From Gammaproteobacteria bacterium (GTDB lineage Bacteria; Pseudomonadota; Gammaproteobacteria; Steroidobacterales; Rariloculaceae): a stretch of DNA of 64,000 bases. Below, in pieces: positions 29,968 to 39,768 of this stretch. The notes under the pieces were generated by a model. That model was not told the origin of the DNA, searched no databases, and worked only from the letters and a program-made list of their open reading frames with translations. Made by a program: the position numbers and the translations under genes. Position 1 is the stretch's first letter. Each line of letters starts with the position of its first letter. Where the stretch lies: the NCBI GenBank assembly GCA_022825505.1, contig JAJDWR010000024.1, positions 38,535 to 102,534 of the forward strand. Reading direction: 5' to 3'.

Positions 29968-32067
29968 TCAGGGGTTGGGACTGTCCGGTCGGATACCTGT
30001 ACCGCGACCGCCCGTTCGGGCCAGGCCCACCCGCCTCGCCTCGCCGATCTCATCGCGGAGTCTCGCAGCTTCTTCGAACTCGAGGTCCCGGGCATGCCGG
30101 TACATGCGCTTTTCCAGCGCGTCGATTCGCCGCACGACTTCCTCCGGACTCATTCTCGTGTAGCGCGCCGTGTCCGGCCGGCGGCCGCGCCGGCGCCTGC
30201 GGCCTGCCGGCCGCGCGCCTTCCATGATGTCGGGGACCGGCTTGAGGATGGATTTGGGCTGGATGCCGTGGGCCTCGTTGTAGGCAAGCTGCTTGTTCCG
30301 GCGGCGCTCCATTTCGGCCATCGCCCGCTCCATGGACCCGGTCACCCGATCCGCGTACAGGATCGCCGTACCACGAATGTTCCGGGCAGCCCTGCCGACG
30401 GTCTGAATCAGCGAGCCTTCCGAGCGCAGGAAGCCTTCCTTGTCGGCGTCGAAGATAGCCACCAGGGAAACCTCGGGCATATCAAGGCCTTCGCGCAACA
30501 GGTTGATTCCCACCAGGACATCGAATTCGCCCAGGCGCAGATCGCGGATGATCTCCGTGCGTTCCACCGTATCGATGTCCGAGTGCAGGTATCGAACGCG
30601 TGTGCCGTGTTCCTGGAGGTAGTCTGTCAGGTCCTCCGCCATGCGCTTGGTGAGGGTGGTTATGAGTACCCGTTCCTTGACTCTGGCGCGTTCCGAGATC
30701 TCCGAGAGCACGTCATCGACCTGGATACCGGCCGGTCGCACATCCACCTCCGGGTCGACGAGCCCTGTGGGCCGAACCACCTGCTCGACCGCCTGGTCTG
30801 CGCGGTCCCGCTCGTAGGGTCCGGGCGTTGCCGAAACGAAGATGGTCTGCGGCGCCAGGCTCTCGTACTCGTCGAAGCGAAGCGGCCGATTGTCCAGCGC
30901 GGCAGGCAGACGGAATCCGTACTGCACCAGAGTTTCCTTGCGGGATCGGTCGCCGCGGTACATCCCGCCGAGTTGCGGGATCGTGGCGTGGCTTTCGTCC
31001 ACGAAGAGCATGGCGTCCGGAGGGAGGTAGTCGAACAGCGTGGGCGGCGGTTCTCCGGGCTCGCGGCCCGACAGGTACCGCGAGTAGTTCTCGATGCCGG
31101 CGCAATACCCTACCTCCACGATCATTTCCAGGTCGAAGCGGGTTCGCTGCTCCAGTCGCTGGGCCTCCACCAGTTGGTCAGCCGCGCGCAGTTCCGCGAG
31201 GCGCTGCCTGAGGTCGTCCCGAATCACGTCCACGGCTGCCAGCAAGGTCTCCCGGGGCGTGACGTAGTGGGTCTTCGGATAGATCGTTGCGCGGGGTACG
31301 GCCCGATCAATCGCACCGGTCAGAGGATCGAAAAACATGATCCCCTCGATCTCGTCGTCGAACAGTTGCACGCGCACGGCTTCGCGCTCCGATTCGGCGG
31401 GAAAAATGTCGATCACGTCGCCGCGTACGCGATACGTACCCTGGCTCAGGTCCATCGGATTGCGCGTGTATTGCAGTTCCGCAAGCCGGCGCAGGATCTT
31501 GCGCTGGTCGATGCGCTCCCCCCGTACCAGGTGCAGCACCATGCCGTGATACGCCTCGGGATCGCCCAGACCGTAGATGGCCGACACCGTCGCCACGATC
31601 ACCGTGTCGCGCCGCTCCAGCAGCCCCTTGGTGGCGGAAAGCCGCATCTGTTCGATGTGCCTGTTGATGGACGCGTCCTTCTCGATATAGGTATCGCTGG
31701 TCGGCAGATACGCCTCCGGCTGGTAGTAGTCGTAGTAGGAGACGAAGTACTCCACCGCGTTGTGGGGAAAGAATTCGCGCATCTCGCCGTATAGCTGTGC
31801 GGCAAGCGTCTTGTTGTGGGCAAGGATCAACGTCGGCCGCTGCAGTGCGGCGATCACGTTGGCCATGGTGAAGGTCTTGCCGGAACCTGTGACGCCAAGG
31901 AGGGTCTGTCTGTGCAACCCCGACTGGATGCCGTCCACGAGCGATTCGATGGCCTCGGGCTGATCCCCCGCTGGCTCAAAGTCTGCGACAAGCTCAAATG
32001 GTTTGGCCCGCACGTTTCTCTCACGAACCCGATGAAATGGCGAAAGATTACGGGTGATGGGTTTCAA
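29968..32067 (-). CDS. uvrB: Excinuclease ABC subunit B
   Basis: UvrB (699 residues) is the damage-verifying helicase-like subunit of nucleotide excision repair. Seen: Walker [11 protein letters not shown] near residue 45, the damage-probing hairpin [14 protein letters not shown], Walker [17 protein letters not shown] near residue 345, helicase motif [14 protein letters not shown] near residue 545, and a C-terminal UVR domain ([21 protein letters not shown]) that contacts UvrC. The ATG at 32067 is followed by a 16-residue extension before the conserved [15 protein letters not shown] 150-bp AT-rich spacer separates it from tRNA-Asn. Confidence 0.97.
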   Translation of the reverse strand: MKPITRNLSPFHRVRERNVRAKPFELVADFEPAGDQPEAIESLVDGIQSGLHRQTLLGVTGSGKTFTMANVIAALQRPTLILAHNKTLAAQLYGEMREFFPHNAVEYFVSYYDYYQPEAYLPTSDTYIEKDASINRHIEQMRLSATKGLLERRDTVIVATVSAIYGLGDPEAYHGMVLHLVRGERIDQRKILRRLAELQYTRNPMDLSQGTYRVRGDVIDIFPAESEREAVRVQLFDDEIEGIMFFDPLTGAIDRAVPRATIYPKTHYVTPRETLLAAVDVIRDDLRQRLAELRAADQLVEAQRLEQRTRFDLEMIVEVGYCAGIENYSRYLSGREPGEPPPTLFDYLPPDAMLFVDESHATIPQLGGMYRGDRSRKETLVQYGFRLPAALDNRPLRFDEYESLAPQTIFVSATPGPYERDRADQAVEQVVRPTGLVDPEVDVRPAGIQVDDVLSEISERARVKERVLITTLTKRMAEDLTDYLQEHGTRVRYLHSDIDTVERTEIIRDLRLGEFDVLVGINLLREGLDMPEVSLVAIFDADKEGFLRSEGSLIQTVGRAARNIRGTAILYADRVTGSMERAMAEMERRRNKQLAYNEAHGIQPKSILKPVPDIMEGARPAGRRRRRGRRPDTARYTRMSPEEVVRRIDALEKRMYRHARDLEFEEAARLRDEIGEARRVGLARTGGRGTGIRPDSPNP

Positions 32068-32215
32068 TGAAAAGCCGTCGGGCCAATACTCGAAATAAAA
32101 GATTGATAAGTTAGTTTATATTTACGATGTATCTATCTATTTATAAAAACAATTAGCTTCTCATCCTTGACTTCAAGGAGTGCTTCTTTCAGAATGCGCC
32201 CCCGTTGAGCAGTGT

Positions 32216-32291
32216 TCCCCGGTAGCTCAGTTGGTAGAGCGGTCGGCTGTTAACCGATTGGTCGCTGGTTCGAGTCCGGCCCGGGGAGCCA
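32216..32291 (+). tRNA. tRNA-Asn(GUU)
   Basis: A 76-nt cloverleaf on the plus strand with encoded CCA. Acceptor TCCCCGG pairs with CCGGGGA, discriminator G; the anticodon arm GTCGG-CTGTTAA-CCGAT gives anticodon GTT. The preceding 32090-32160 stretch is unusually AT-rich for this genome and probably holds the promoter, but no clean -35/-10 pair was found. Confidence 0.95.
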
Positions 32292-32317
32292 CCTTTTCGA
32301 CTGCTTGCCGATTCAGC

Positions 32318-32899
32318 ATGTCGCCAGACCTCGACTCGTATTTTCGCGACACCCGTTCCTGGCCCCGGGAAAAGCGGAGGCTGCGGAAGATTCTTTCTGA
32401 CTACCCTTTGTCCGAAGAACTCAAGTGGCGCGAGCCCTGCTATACCTTTAAAGGTGCAAACGTGGGCATAATCTTCGGGATGAAGGACAGTTGCGGGCTT
32501 GGCTTATTCAAGGGCGCGCTGCTGGACGATCCACACGGCGTGCTCATTCCGCCAGGAAAGAATACGCAAGCAGCCCGCCGGATCCATTTCACCAGCCTGC
32601 AGGAAATCAACGAGAAGGAAGCGATTCTCAGGGAGATCATTCAGAACGCCATCGAGGTGGAAAAGGCCGGCTTGAAGGTGGATTTCAAGGCAAGGAACGA
32701 ATTGGTCTTCCCGGAAGAGCTTCTGGCCAGGTTCGACGCCGACCCCGAATTCAAGGCAGCCTTCAAAGCGCTGACCCCTGGACGGCAACGGGGATACAAC
32801 CTCTTCTTCACCGGCGCGAAACAGTCCAGGACCCGATCCGCAAGGATAGAAAAGCACATGGCCCGCATTTTCGAAGGCAAGGGCATGCACGACCGGTAA
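32318..32899 (+). CDS. YdeI/OmpD-associated, DUF1801-type protein
   Basis: A 193-residue cytoplasmic protein. LDSYFRDTRSWPREKRRLRKIL followed by LSEELKWREPCYTFKGANVGIIFGMKDSCGLGLFKGALL is typical of the DUF1801 family; the C-terminal half (VFPEELLARFDADPEFKAAFKALTPGRQRGY) matches the YdeI-type bacteriocin-protection domain. The biochemical role is unknown. The start ATG at 32318 lies 26 bp after tRNA-Asn, so the two may share a transcript. The convergent GFA gene begins right at its stop. Confidence 0.85.
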   Translation: MSPDLDSYFRDTRSWPREKRRLRKILSDYPLSEELKWREPCYTFKGANVGIIFGMKDSCGLGLFKGALLDDPHGVLIPPGKNTQAARRIHFTSLQEINEKEAILREIIQNAIEVEKAGLKVDFKARNELVFPEELLARFDADPEFKAAFKALTPGRQRGYNLFFTGAKQSRTRSARIEKHMARIFEGKGMHDR

Positions 32900-33289
32900 C
32901 TACCCAGCCCGGCCTCCCGGTAGTTTCGGCAGATCGTCCGTCAGTTGATAGTAGGCGCCCATGTCGCTTACATGGATGTGTTCGACCGCCTCCAGCCCGT
33001 CGGACTCGTCCAGCGTTCCAGCCATGATGCTGATGTATTCCCTGCCCCTGGGAAGCCAGAACAGGCTCGAACCGCAACGCCTGCAGAATCCGCGGGATGC
33101 AATCTCCGAAGAGGCGAACCACTCAAGACTTTCGCCGGTTTCAATAGTCAGCGCATCTTTCGCTACCGCAGTGGCAGCGACGAAATGACCGCTGGTCCGG
33201 CGACATTGACCGCAATGGCAATACACGACGGGCCGTAACGGTCCCGTAACACGGTAACGCACACGGCCGCACAGGCATCCGCCAGTCAT
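32900..33289 (-). CDS. GFA/CENP-V domain protein
   Basis: A 129-residue protein with the zinc-binding pattern of the GFA (glutathione-dependent formaldehyde-activating) family: GGCLCGRVRY, YCHCGQCRRTSG and FCRRCGSSLFW supply the cysteines. Family members bind two zinc ions; the formaldehyde-glutathione role is established only for some, so the substrate here is open. It converges on the DUF1801 gene with zero spacing. A 168-bp spacer separates it from the divergent PhyH gene. Confidence 0.88.
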   Translation of the reverse strand: MTGGCLCGRVRYRVTGPLRPVVYCHCGQCRRTSGHFVAATAVAKDALTIETGESLEWFASSEIASRGFCRRCGSSLFWLPRGREYISIMAGTLDESDGLEAVEHIHVSDMGAYYQLTDDLPKLPGGRAG

Positions 33290-33457
33290 CTCGAACCGGC
33301 CGGTTGAGTTGGTTTTTGAACCGGAAACTTCACAGGAAAATCATACATCCACCGAGATGGATGCAGTGAGCACCGCGCGGCAGCGATTCCGAATTGATTT
33401 TGAACGAGTGCGGCGCCGTCACGAACCGAACCGAATCCTTAACGATTCGCAGCTCGT

Positions 33458-34168
33458 TTGTCGCCGATAGGCGGGCCAGGCTTCGTATCGGGGCTCGCTG
33501 TCAACTACTTCCATGCTGCCTACCTTGCGGCTGACCCGGTCGATCAACGTGCGCAAGATCTGGCGGGCGTACGAAGCGCCAGGGCAATGGTGCGGACCGG
33601 CGAGGCGCTGTCGCGGCGCAGCAAGCGCTACTTCGTCAACAACCTGTACCGTTACAGCCTGCGGCTGTGGCAATTCATCTACAGCGATCTCATGGCCGAG
33701 GTCTGCCGTGCCACGCTCGGCGGCGAGGCCTACCTGTTCAACGAGCAGTGGGTCGTCAAGGGCGCCGAACAGGGCATGAACTTCTCGTGGCACCAGGATT
33801 CCGGCTACGTGAAGTTCATGGACGCGGACACCGTTCACGAACCCTACCTGACCTGCTGGTGCACGCTGGACCCGGTCAACGAGCGTAACAGGACGGTCTA
33901 CCTGCTACCCCACTCCCGCGGCAGGACGAAAGGCAGGATCATCACTCACACCAGGGACCCCGCGACAAACGACCTCATCGGCTACACCGGCGACGACCCC
34001 GGTATCGCCATCGAGGCTCCGGCGGGAAGCATCATCGCGTTCTCCAGTTACAACCTCCACAGCAGCGGAACAAATACCACCGACTCGATGCGGCGCGTCT
34101 ACCTGCCGCAGTATGCGCCCGGCAGCACTTTATTCCATTCCCGTCGCAGTACGTGCCCATTCGGTTAA
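33458..34168 (+). CDS. Phytanoyl-CoA dioxygenase (PhyH) family protein, possibly N-terminally truncated
   Basis: A 2-oxoglutarate/Fe(II) oxygenase. The iron-binding triad is visible as MNFSWHQDSGYVKF (His and Asp, near residues 108-110) and NLHSSGTNTTDSMRRVYLPQY (distal His, then the Arg that holds 2-oxoglutarate). The frame gives 236 residues from a TTG start, shorter than the usual 260-300, and residues 1-50 do not match the family opening. A lost or frameshifted 5' end is possible. The substrate is unknown. The adjacent sulfatase begins 34 bp downstream. Confidence 0.7.
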   Translation: MSPIGGPGFVSGLAVNYFHAAYLAADPVDQRAQDLAGVRSARAMVRTGEALSRRSKRYFVNNLYRYSLRLWQFIYSDLMAEVCRATLGGEAYLFNEQWVVKGAEQGMNFSWHQDSGYVKFMDADTVHEPYLTCWCTLDPVNERNRTVYLLPHSRGRTKGRIITHTRDPATNDLIGYTGDDPGIAIEAPAGSIIAFSSYNLHSSGTNTTDSMRRVYLPQYAPGSTLFHSRRSTCPFG

Positions 34169-34202
34169 ACTCACCCGCTGGCCAGAACCCGGAAGCATGT
34201 TC

Positions 34203-35840
34203 ATGAGGTCTCGAATTTCCCGGTTTGCCGGTGCGGTGTTCGTTTTTTCGGTGCTGGCAGGATGCCGGAGTGAATCGCCGCCTGACGTGGAGGGTGTTCC
34301 CGCCGCTCCGGTCGACGATGGCCGGCCGAACATCCTGTTCATCCTCGCCGACGACCTGGGATTCACCGACCTGGGCGCGTTTGGCGGGGAAATCTCCACG
34401 CCGAATCTGGATACGCTGGCATTCGAGGGCGTGCGGCTGACGAACTTTCATTCGGCGCCCTACTGCGCCGCGACGCGGGCCAGCCTGATGTCGGGGACGA
34501 CGTCCCGTGAAGCCGGCGTCATCATCCACAATGAACCGCTTCGGCCCGACGTGGCAACAATGCCGGAACGCCTCGGCGCGGCAGGCTATCACACGTATAT
34601 TTCCGGCAAGTGGAATCTGGGGATCACGCTTGCAGAGAGCGCCCATGCCCGGGGCTTCGAACGGTCGTTCGCGCTGGGACCGCCCGTCGACAACCACCTG
34701 GCACACAGCAATTTCCCTCCGGTCTCGGAATTCGCTCCCGACGGCGCCTACCTGGAGAACGGCGTGAGCTTCACGCTGCCCGACGAGTGGTTCTCGACGG
34801 ATCTCTTTACCGACAAGCTGATCGAACAGATTTCGGCCGACCTTGACGGCGGCGCGCCCTGGTTCGGCTACCTTGCGCTCACGGCGCCGCACTGGCCGCT
34901 GCAGGCGCAGGAGGACTGGATCGACCGGTACGCGGGGCGCTATGACGACGGGTACGACGTGTTCCGCGAAGCGCGGGTTGCCCGCGCGACGGAACTCGGC
35001 GTGTTTCCGGAGGGATTGACGCTGGAGGGATTCCAGGGTCGCGCGCCCGCGTGGAACGACCTCGGCGAAGAACAACAGGCGAAGCTCGCGCGGGCCATGG
35101 AGATCTATGCGGCCATGGTGGAGAACATCGACTGGAACATCGGCCGGCTGGTGGCGTTCCTGGAGGAAGTCGGCGAACTGGACGACACGGTCATCATCTT
35201 CTCGTCGGACAATGGCGCGGCCGGCAGCGACGATACGTTCGTTCCGCCCGAGATGCCCCGCACGGACAACGACAACTCCCTGGCCAACATGGGCCGCCAA
35301 TGGTCCTTTACGGCCTACGACCGCGGCTGGGCCGAAGCGGCCACGGCGCCCTTCAGGGAAGTGAAGACATCGATGTACGCGGGGGGCACGCAGGTATCAA
35401 CGTTTGTGCGGCACCCCGATGTGGCCAACCAGGGTGGAATCGAGCGCACCTATCTGACGGTCATGGACCTGCTGCCGACGTTCCTGCATATCGCGGAGGC
35501 GCCTCCACCGGCCGAAGAATTCCAGGGACGCCAGGTCATGCCCGTGCGCGGGCGGTCGTTCTGGGACCTGCTGCGAGGCGGCGAACCGCCCGAAACGAGG
35601 CCGACGCCCTGGATCACCACCAACGATCGGCAGGCTGCGCTTGTGCTCTGGCCGTGGAAGATCGTTACCCGGGCGACGAGCGGCACTGCTCAGGACAATC
35701 CGCCGCTGGAGTGGGACCTGTTCAACCTCGAGGACGACCCGGGCGAACGTCGGGACGTTTCCGACCTGCACCCGGACATCAAGTCGGAACTGATGGCGCG
35801 CTGGGCCGACTACGCGAGCGGAATCGGCCTGGATCCCTGA
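34203..35840 (+). CDS. Sulfatase, exported lipoprotein, CxAxR-type active site
   Basis: A 545-residue type I sulfatase. The N-terminus MRSRISRFAGAVFVFSVLAGC is a lipoprotein signal with lipobox LAGC. Metal ligands sit in PNILFILADDLGFTDLG. The formylglycine site reads YCAATRASLMSG, that is C-A-A-T-R instead of the usual C-x-P-S-R, so activation by a formylglycine enzyme needs tolerance of Ala. Further blocks are GYHTYISGKWNLG and IIFSSDNGAAGSDD. The ATG at 34203 has GGAAG 7 bp upstream; one at 34197 is too close. The natural sulfate ester is unknown; marine polysaccharides are a guess. Confidence 0.9.
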   Translation: MRSRISRFAGAVFVFSVLAGCRSESPPDVEGVPAAPVDDGRPNILFILADDLGFTDLGAFGGEISTPNLDTLAFEGVRLTNFHSAPYCAATRASLMSGTTSREAGVIIHNEPLRPDVATMPERLGAAGYHTYISGKWNLGITLAESAHARGFERSFALGPPVDNHLAHSNFPPVSEFAPDGAYLENGVSFTLPDEWFSTDLFTDKLIEQISADLDGGAPWFGYLALTAPHWPLQAQEDWIDRYAGRYDDGYDVFREARVARATELGVFPEGLTLEGFQGRAPAWNDLGEEQQAKLARAMEIYAAMVENIDWNIGRLVAFLEEVGELDDTVIIFSSDNGAAGSDDTFVPPEMPRTDNDNSLANMGRQWSFTAYDRGWAEAATAPFREVKTSMYAGGTQVSTFVRHPDVANQGGIERTYLTVMDLLPTFLHIAEAPPPAEEFQGRQVMPVRGRSFWDLLRGGEPPETRPTPWITTNDRQAALVLWPWKIVTRATSGTAQDNPPLEWDLFNLEDDPGERRDVSDLHPDIKSELMARWADYASGIGLDP

Positions 35841-35933
35841 CGCAGGGGCCTCGAATCCGGACGTAGCGCCCTGGAACCCTGGTGCGGCGGCTTCGAACCT
35901 GGACGCAGCGACCTTCAGACCCGACGCATAAGT
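35829..35933 (+). repeat. Five imperfect 21-bp tandem units overlapping the sulfatase stop
   Basis: Five 21-bp units start at 35829, 35850, 35871, 35892 and 35913. They follow the pattern CTSGAAYCCSGACGCAGCGNC with 5-9 differences each; examples are CTCGAATCCGGACGTAGCGC and TTCGAACCTGGACGCAGCGA. The first unit includes the last codons and the TGA of the sulfatase. No protein-coding pattern continues beyond the stop. The rest of the spacer to 36121 shows no gene. Confidence 0.7.
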
Positions 35934-36121
35934 GATGTAATTCCCGCCAGCGTCCGCACTCTCGCGGAAGGGACGAAAGTCGCGCGTTTTCAGCGATTTA
36001 TGGTTCGAACGATCCTGACCGTCCGCACGGCGCGTCCGCGTCGCGAAACCCCGCCCAAAGCGCTACAACATACATGTGTACCACTGCATGCCGCTATGTC
36101 TCGCGTTCATTGCAAGCAATT

Positions 36122-36541
36122 TCAGTAAGGCTTCAGGACCACGAGCGTGAGTACGAGCAGGAGAGCGAGAAATTCAAAGATTGCGACGACAGTGGGCCAG
36201 CCCCCGAGCTCGAACGATGGATCCGTCGCCAATTGCCGGAACTGGCCAGAGATAAAACCGTGCAGAGCGGACAGCGCAAGGACGATAGCGATTTTGGCGA
36301 CCATCCAGCTCGAAGACATCCAGCCACCCATCATCATCAACGTCATGCCGAAGATCCATGAACCAATCATGGCAACGCTTCCCACGCCGAGATACCACGT
36401 TCGCACGCGGCAAGCAGCGCCGAGGCGCGCTTCACCCTTCAGAGGTCGGAGCGACACCATCACGGCGGGGACAAAAATCATCACACCCATCCAAACGACG
36501 ACTGAGGCGAGGTGTGTGCACTTGATGAAGAGATAGGTCAA
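36122..36541 (-). CDS. HemJ/CopD-like four-helix membrane protein
   Basis: A 139-residue protein with four predicted membrane helices. LFIKCTHLASVVVWMGVMIF at the N-terminus places a His in the first helix as in HemJ (protoporphyrinogen oxidase), and the C-terminus VVLKPY matches the HemJ VVxKPF ending. CopD proteins share the same core. It might be a heme-related oxidase or a heme/copper membrane protein. It lies 75 bp downstream of the efflux ATPase on the same strand and could be cotranscribed with it. Confidence 0.65.
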   Translation of the reverse strand: MTYLFIKCTHLASVVVWMGVMIFVPAVMVSLRPLKGEARLGAACRVRTWYLGVGSVAMIGSWIFGMTLMMMGGWMSSSWMVAKIAIVLALSALHGFISGQFRQLATDPSFELGGWPTVVAIFEFLALLLVLTLVVLKPY

Positions 36542-36616
36542 TCTGAAAACTCTGCAGCTTTCCTTCGGAGCATCCGGTCATTTAAAAATGTGGCAGACAT
36601 CTCGAAGATGTGCGAG

Positions 36617-37300
36617 TCATCGCGCAATCCTTCCATCAACCAGGTCTATGCGCCGTGTCATTCTGTCCAGAAAGCGTGCATCGTGAGTAACCATGCAAAT
36701 GGTTTTTCCCTCATCGTGTAGCTCATCCAGAAGGTCCATAATGGCCTCACCATTCCTGGTGTCGAGATTCCCGGTCGGCTCATCAGCAAGCAACAACGAG
36801 GGCTCAGCTGCGATTCCTCGGGCAACTGCAACGCGCTGCTGCTGGCCGCCGGACAGCTGCGATGGATAGTGGTTTGCACGGGCCGTGAGCTGAACCTTCT
36901 CCAGTTTGTCCATCGCAATTTCGCGGCGCTCCTGCTTCGAGATCCCCTTATAGAGCAGGGGCAGTTCGACATTTTCGACAACCTGCAGGTCGCCGATCAG
37001 ATTAAAGGCCTGGAATATGAAGCCGATTTCACGGTTGCGCAGCTCCGCCCTTTGATATGCATCGAATTCATCGACTCGGTGACCCTTGAGCAGATACTGG
37101 CCGTTCGTTGCCGTATCGAGCAGACCGATAATCGACAGCAATGTCGACTTCCCGCAGCCGGATGGCCCGGTAATGCAAATGTACTCCCCCTCGTGGATCT
37201 CAAGGTCAACGTCCTGAACCGCTCGCGTTTCCGTGTCGTAGGTTTCGTACACCCGGGAAACACCAGTAAGCCGAACGATTTCCGCAGCATCTGAATTCAT
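36617..37300 (-). CDS. MacB-type ABC transporter ATP-binding protein
   Basis: A 227-residue ATPase of the LolD/MacB class. Walker [11 protein letters not shown]-loop [12 protein letters not shown], signature [15 protein letters not shown], Walker [13 protein letters not shown] and switch histidine VTHD are all intact. It is the third gene of the operon fusion protein-permease-ATPase, 19 bp after the permease, and energises that complex. Confidence 0.95.
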   Translation of the reverse strand: MNSDAAEIVRLTGVSRVYETYDTETRAVQDVDLEIHEGEYICITGPSGCGKSTLLSIIGLLDTATNGQYLLKGHRVDEFDAYQRAELRNREIGFIFQAFNLIGDLQVVENVELPLLYKGISKQERREIAMDKLEKVQLTARANHYPSQLSGGQQQRVAVARGIAAEPSLLLADEPTGNLDTRNGEAIMDLLDELHDEGKTICMVTHDARFLDRMTRRIDLVDGRIAR

Positions 37301-37319
37301 GGATCTTCTGCCTTGTCCC

Positions 37320-39752
37320 CTATTCGTTTCTCAATGCCGCCGCCGGATTGAGTCCACTGGCTTTTCTCGCCGGTACGGTCGTTGCAACCCATGCGACTAC
37401 GGCCAGCAGGAATGCCGTAAACAGATATACGTCGATCTCCACCACGCTCGTCTCAAAGAGAAACCCACTTAGCCCGGGCGCAACAAATGCCATTGCAAGG
37501 GCGCCAATGGCGAGACCCGCCACAAGAACCCGAACAGTCTGTCGCACGAAGATTCCGCGAATGGTCGTGGGATTCGCACCGACGGCGATGTGAACACCGA
37601 TTTCGCGTATTCGCTGACTTACGTTGTACGAAACAACCCCGACAACACCTGATACCGTAACGAGCAGCGAGAGGACGCCGAACAAACCCATCAGTATCGC
37701 TACAAGACGTGGCGCCTCGAGCCATTGTGATCTGATCTGATTCATCGTTGCGGTCTCATCCACGGCTTGCTGAGAATCGATCGAATAAATTGTCTCGGAA
37801 ACGATAGAGCCGAGTTCCGAGAGATCTCCCGCGCTACGCAGGACAAATTCCATTGATGTGCCGGGGCGTTGCGGAAAATGCTCGTAAATTGCAGGCCCCT
37901 GAGGTACATCGGGGCTGCCAAACCTCACATCGCCGACCACGCCGATGATCTCAACCCAGGACTCGCCCGAGTCGGTGGAAATCCTGTTTCCTATGGCATT
38001 TCCACCCGGAAAATAGGTGTGCTCGAAACGCTGATTGATGACGGCAACGAGTATGGCGTTCTCGTCATCGCTTTCGTCAAACGTCTCACCTTGCATGAGT
38101 GGAATACTTAGCGTTCGAAAATACTCACTTGAAACCGTCGAGTTCGTAGCGCTTGGCCGCACATCATCGTCAGCACTGATCCTGCCCTCGATCTCAAATG
38201 CAACGACACCAAGTACTCCGCCTTGCCCAGGAGCAATAGCAGATAGGCCGACGCTCTCTACGCCAGCTATCTGACTCGTTTCGCGCAGCAGGCGTTGGCC
38301 GAATTCACGAATCTCCTGTGGACTCGAGTAGTTCGTAAAGTTGAGATCGAGACTTACATTAAGAACGTTTTCCGGGTCGTAACCGGGATCCGTCGACGTT
38401 AGTCTGTACATACTGAGGACGATCAGCGCCGTAACAGTCAGGATCACGAAGGACAGGGCGAGCTGCACTGCAAGTAAGGCGCTGCGTTGCAGTTTTCCGG
38501 ATGCTGTAGTCGTGACCTTGTCCCCGCCTTCCTTCAGAGCTCTGCTGATATTGCGCCGCTGAAAAGCGGCCGCCGAACCGCTTACGATGCCCGTGACTAC
38601 GGCCAGCACGACTGAAAAGAGGAGCGTTCCCGAGTCCATCCGGATCTCGCTTGCCAAAGAAGTGTATCCGGCCGCAAACTCCGACAAGACACCCAGACTG
38701 AAATAAGCGACGACCAGTCCCAGAATGCCGCCGACCATCGCATACAGCACGCTCTCGGTCAGTAACTGTCGTGAAATAGCTGAAGGCTTGGCGCCAACCG
38801 CCTCTCGCACGGCCAGTTCCTGGTGACGAGAAGCAAGTCGTGCGAGATTCAGGTTTGCGATGTTCGCACATGCGATCAGCAACACGAGAGCGGAGACCGC
38901 GATCAGAAGAAACACCACACGGCTCGAATCTCCCGTCATCACTTCCTTCAAAGCGGCCAGGTCTGCCGAGTACCCCCGCGCTGCCGAGTAGGAATCCGGA
39001 TAGCTGGTCAGCAACCGCTGAGCGATTCCGTTTACCTCGCTCGCTCCATTCTCGATGCTGACGTCGTCGCGCAGTTTCGCGAAAATTGATGCAATCATCG
39101 GCAGATTGCGATTGTCGATGACGGGTGGACTGGATCGGTACGGACAGCTGGCGGACGTGATCCAGATATCATTGTCATCCGGAAATGCGGGGATAGGCGG
39201 CAGAATTCCAATGACCCTGTGAATTGCGTTGTTCATTTCCAGACTCGAGCCGACGACATCCGGATCTGAGTCGAACTGACTTACCCAGAAGCGATGAGAT
39301 AGCAGAATGAGCGGCTCCGCCCCGATATCATCTTCTCCTGCCACAAAAAGGCGGCCATGCAGCGGTTGAATTCCGAGCACATCGAAGTAGTTCCAGCTCG
39401 TGACCCCCGTCTGCACGCGAATCGGCAGGCCGTGGCCCAGCAGCGTAAATTGCATCGCGTGATATTCGAGAACATGCTCAAAGCTTTCGTTCTGCTCCCG
39501 AAAATCGAAATAACTCTGCACCGATGACGGAAAGTTATGTCTCCCGGCATTCGGTTCGTGCTGCTCGAGGCGAACGAGGCGATCACTGTCGGCGTACGGC
39601 AACGGCGAGAGCAGGATGTTGTACGCCATGCTGAACATCGCACTGTTCGCGCCGAGGCCAATGGCAAACGTCAAGACAATCAGCGCTGAAATCGCCGGGT
39701 TCTTTACCGCTCGACGCCAGGCAAATGCAGTGTTCTCAATAAAGTCGTTCAC
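37320..39752 (-). CDS. MacB-like ABC permease with duplicated FtsX domains
   Basis: An 810-residue permease with two MacB periplasmic/FtsX modules. The first membrane helix is at about residues 20-45 (ALIVLTFAIGLGANSAMFS), a long periplasmic part follows, FtsX helices lie near residues 265-405, then a second periplasmic domain and a final FtsX domain ending in VPARKASGLNPAAALRNE. Such two-module permeases are common in acidobacterial-type ADOP systems and often export lipids, peptides or antibiotics. The GTG at 39752 gives VNDFIENTAFAWRRAVKNP, 16 bp after the upstream gene; an earlier ATG at 39839 would overlap that gene. Confidence 0.9.
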   Translation of the reverse strand: MNDFIENTAFAWRRAVKNPAISALIVLTFAIGLGANSAMFSMAYNILLSPLPYADSDRLVRLEQHEPNAGRHNFPSSVQSYFDFREQNESFEHVLEYHAMQFTLLGHGLPIRVQTGVTSWNYFDVLGIQPLHGRLFVAGEDDIGAEPLILLSHRFWVSQFDSDPDVVGSSLEMNNAIHRVIGILPPIPAFPDDNDIWITSASCPYRSSPPVIDNRNLPMIASIFAKLRDDVSIENGASEVNGIAQRLLTSYPDSYSAARGYSADLAALKEVMTGDSSRVVFLLIAVSALVLLIACANIANLNLARLASRHQELAVREAVGAKPSAISRQLLTESVLYAMVGGILGLVVAYFSLGVLSEFAAGYTSLASEIRMDSGTLLFSVVLAVVTGIVSGSAAAFQRRNISRALKEGGDKVTTTASGKLQRSALLAVQLALSFVILTVTALIVLSMYRLTSTDPGYDPENVLNVSLDLNFTNYSSPQEIREFGQRLLRETSQIAGVESVGLSAIAPGQGGVLGVVAFEIEGRISADDDVRPSATNSTVSSEYFRTLSIPLMQGETFDESDDENAILVAVINQRFEHTYFPGGNAIGNRISTDSGESWVEIIGVVGDVRFGSPDVPQGPAIYEHFPQRPGTSMEFVLRSAGDLSELGSIVSETIYSIDSQQAVDETATMNQIRSQWLEAPRLVAILMGLFGVLSLLVTVSGVVGVVSYNVSQRIREIGVHIAVGANPTTIRGIFVRQTVRVLVAGLAIGALAMAFVAPGLSGFLFETSVVEIDVYLFTAFLLAVVAWVATTVPARKASGLNPAAALRNE

Positions 39753-39768
39753 GCAATCTCTTAAACTA

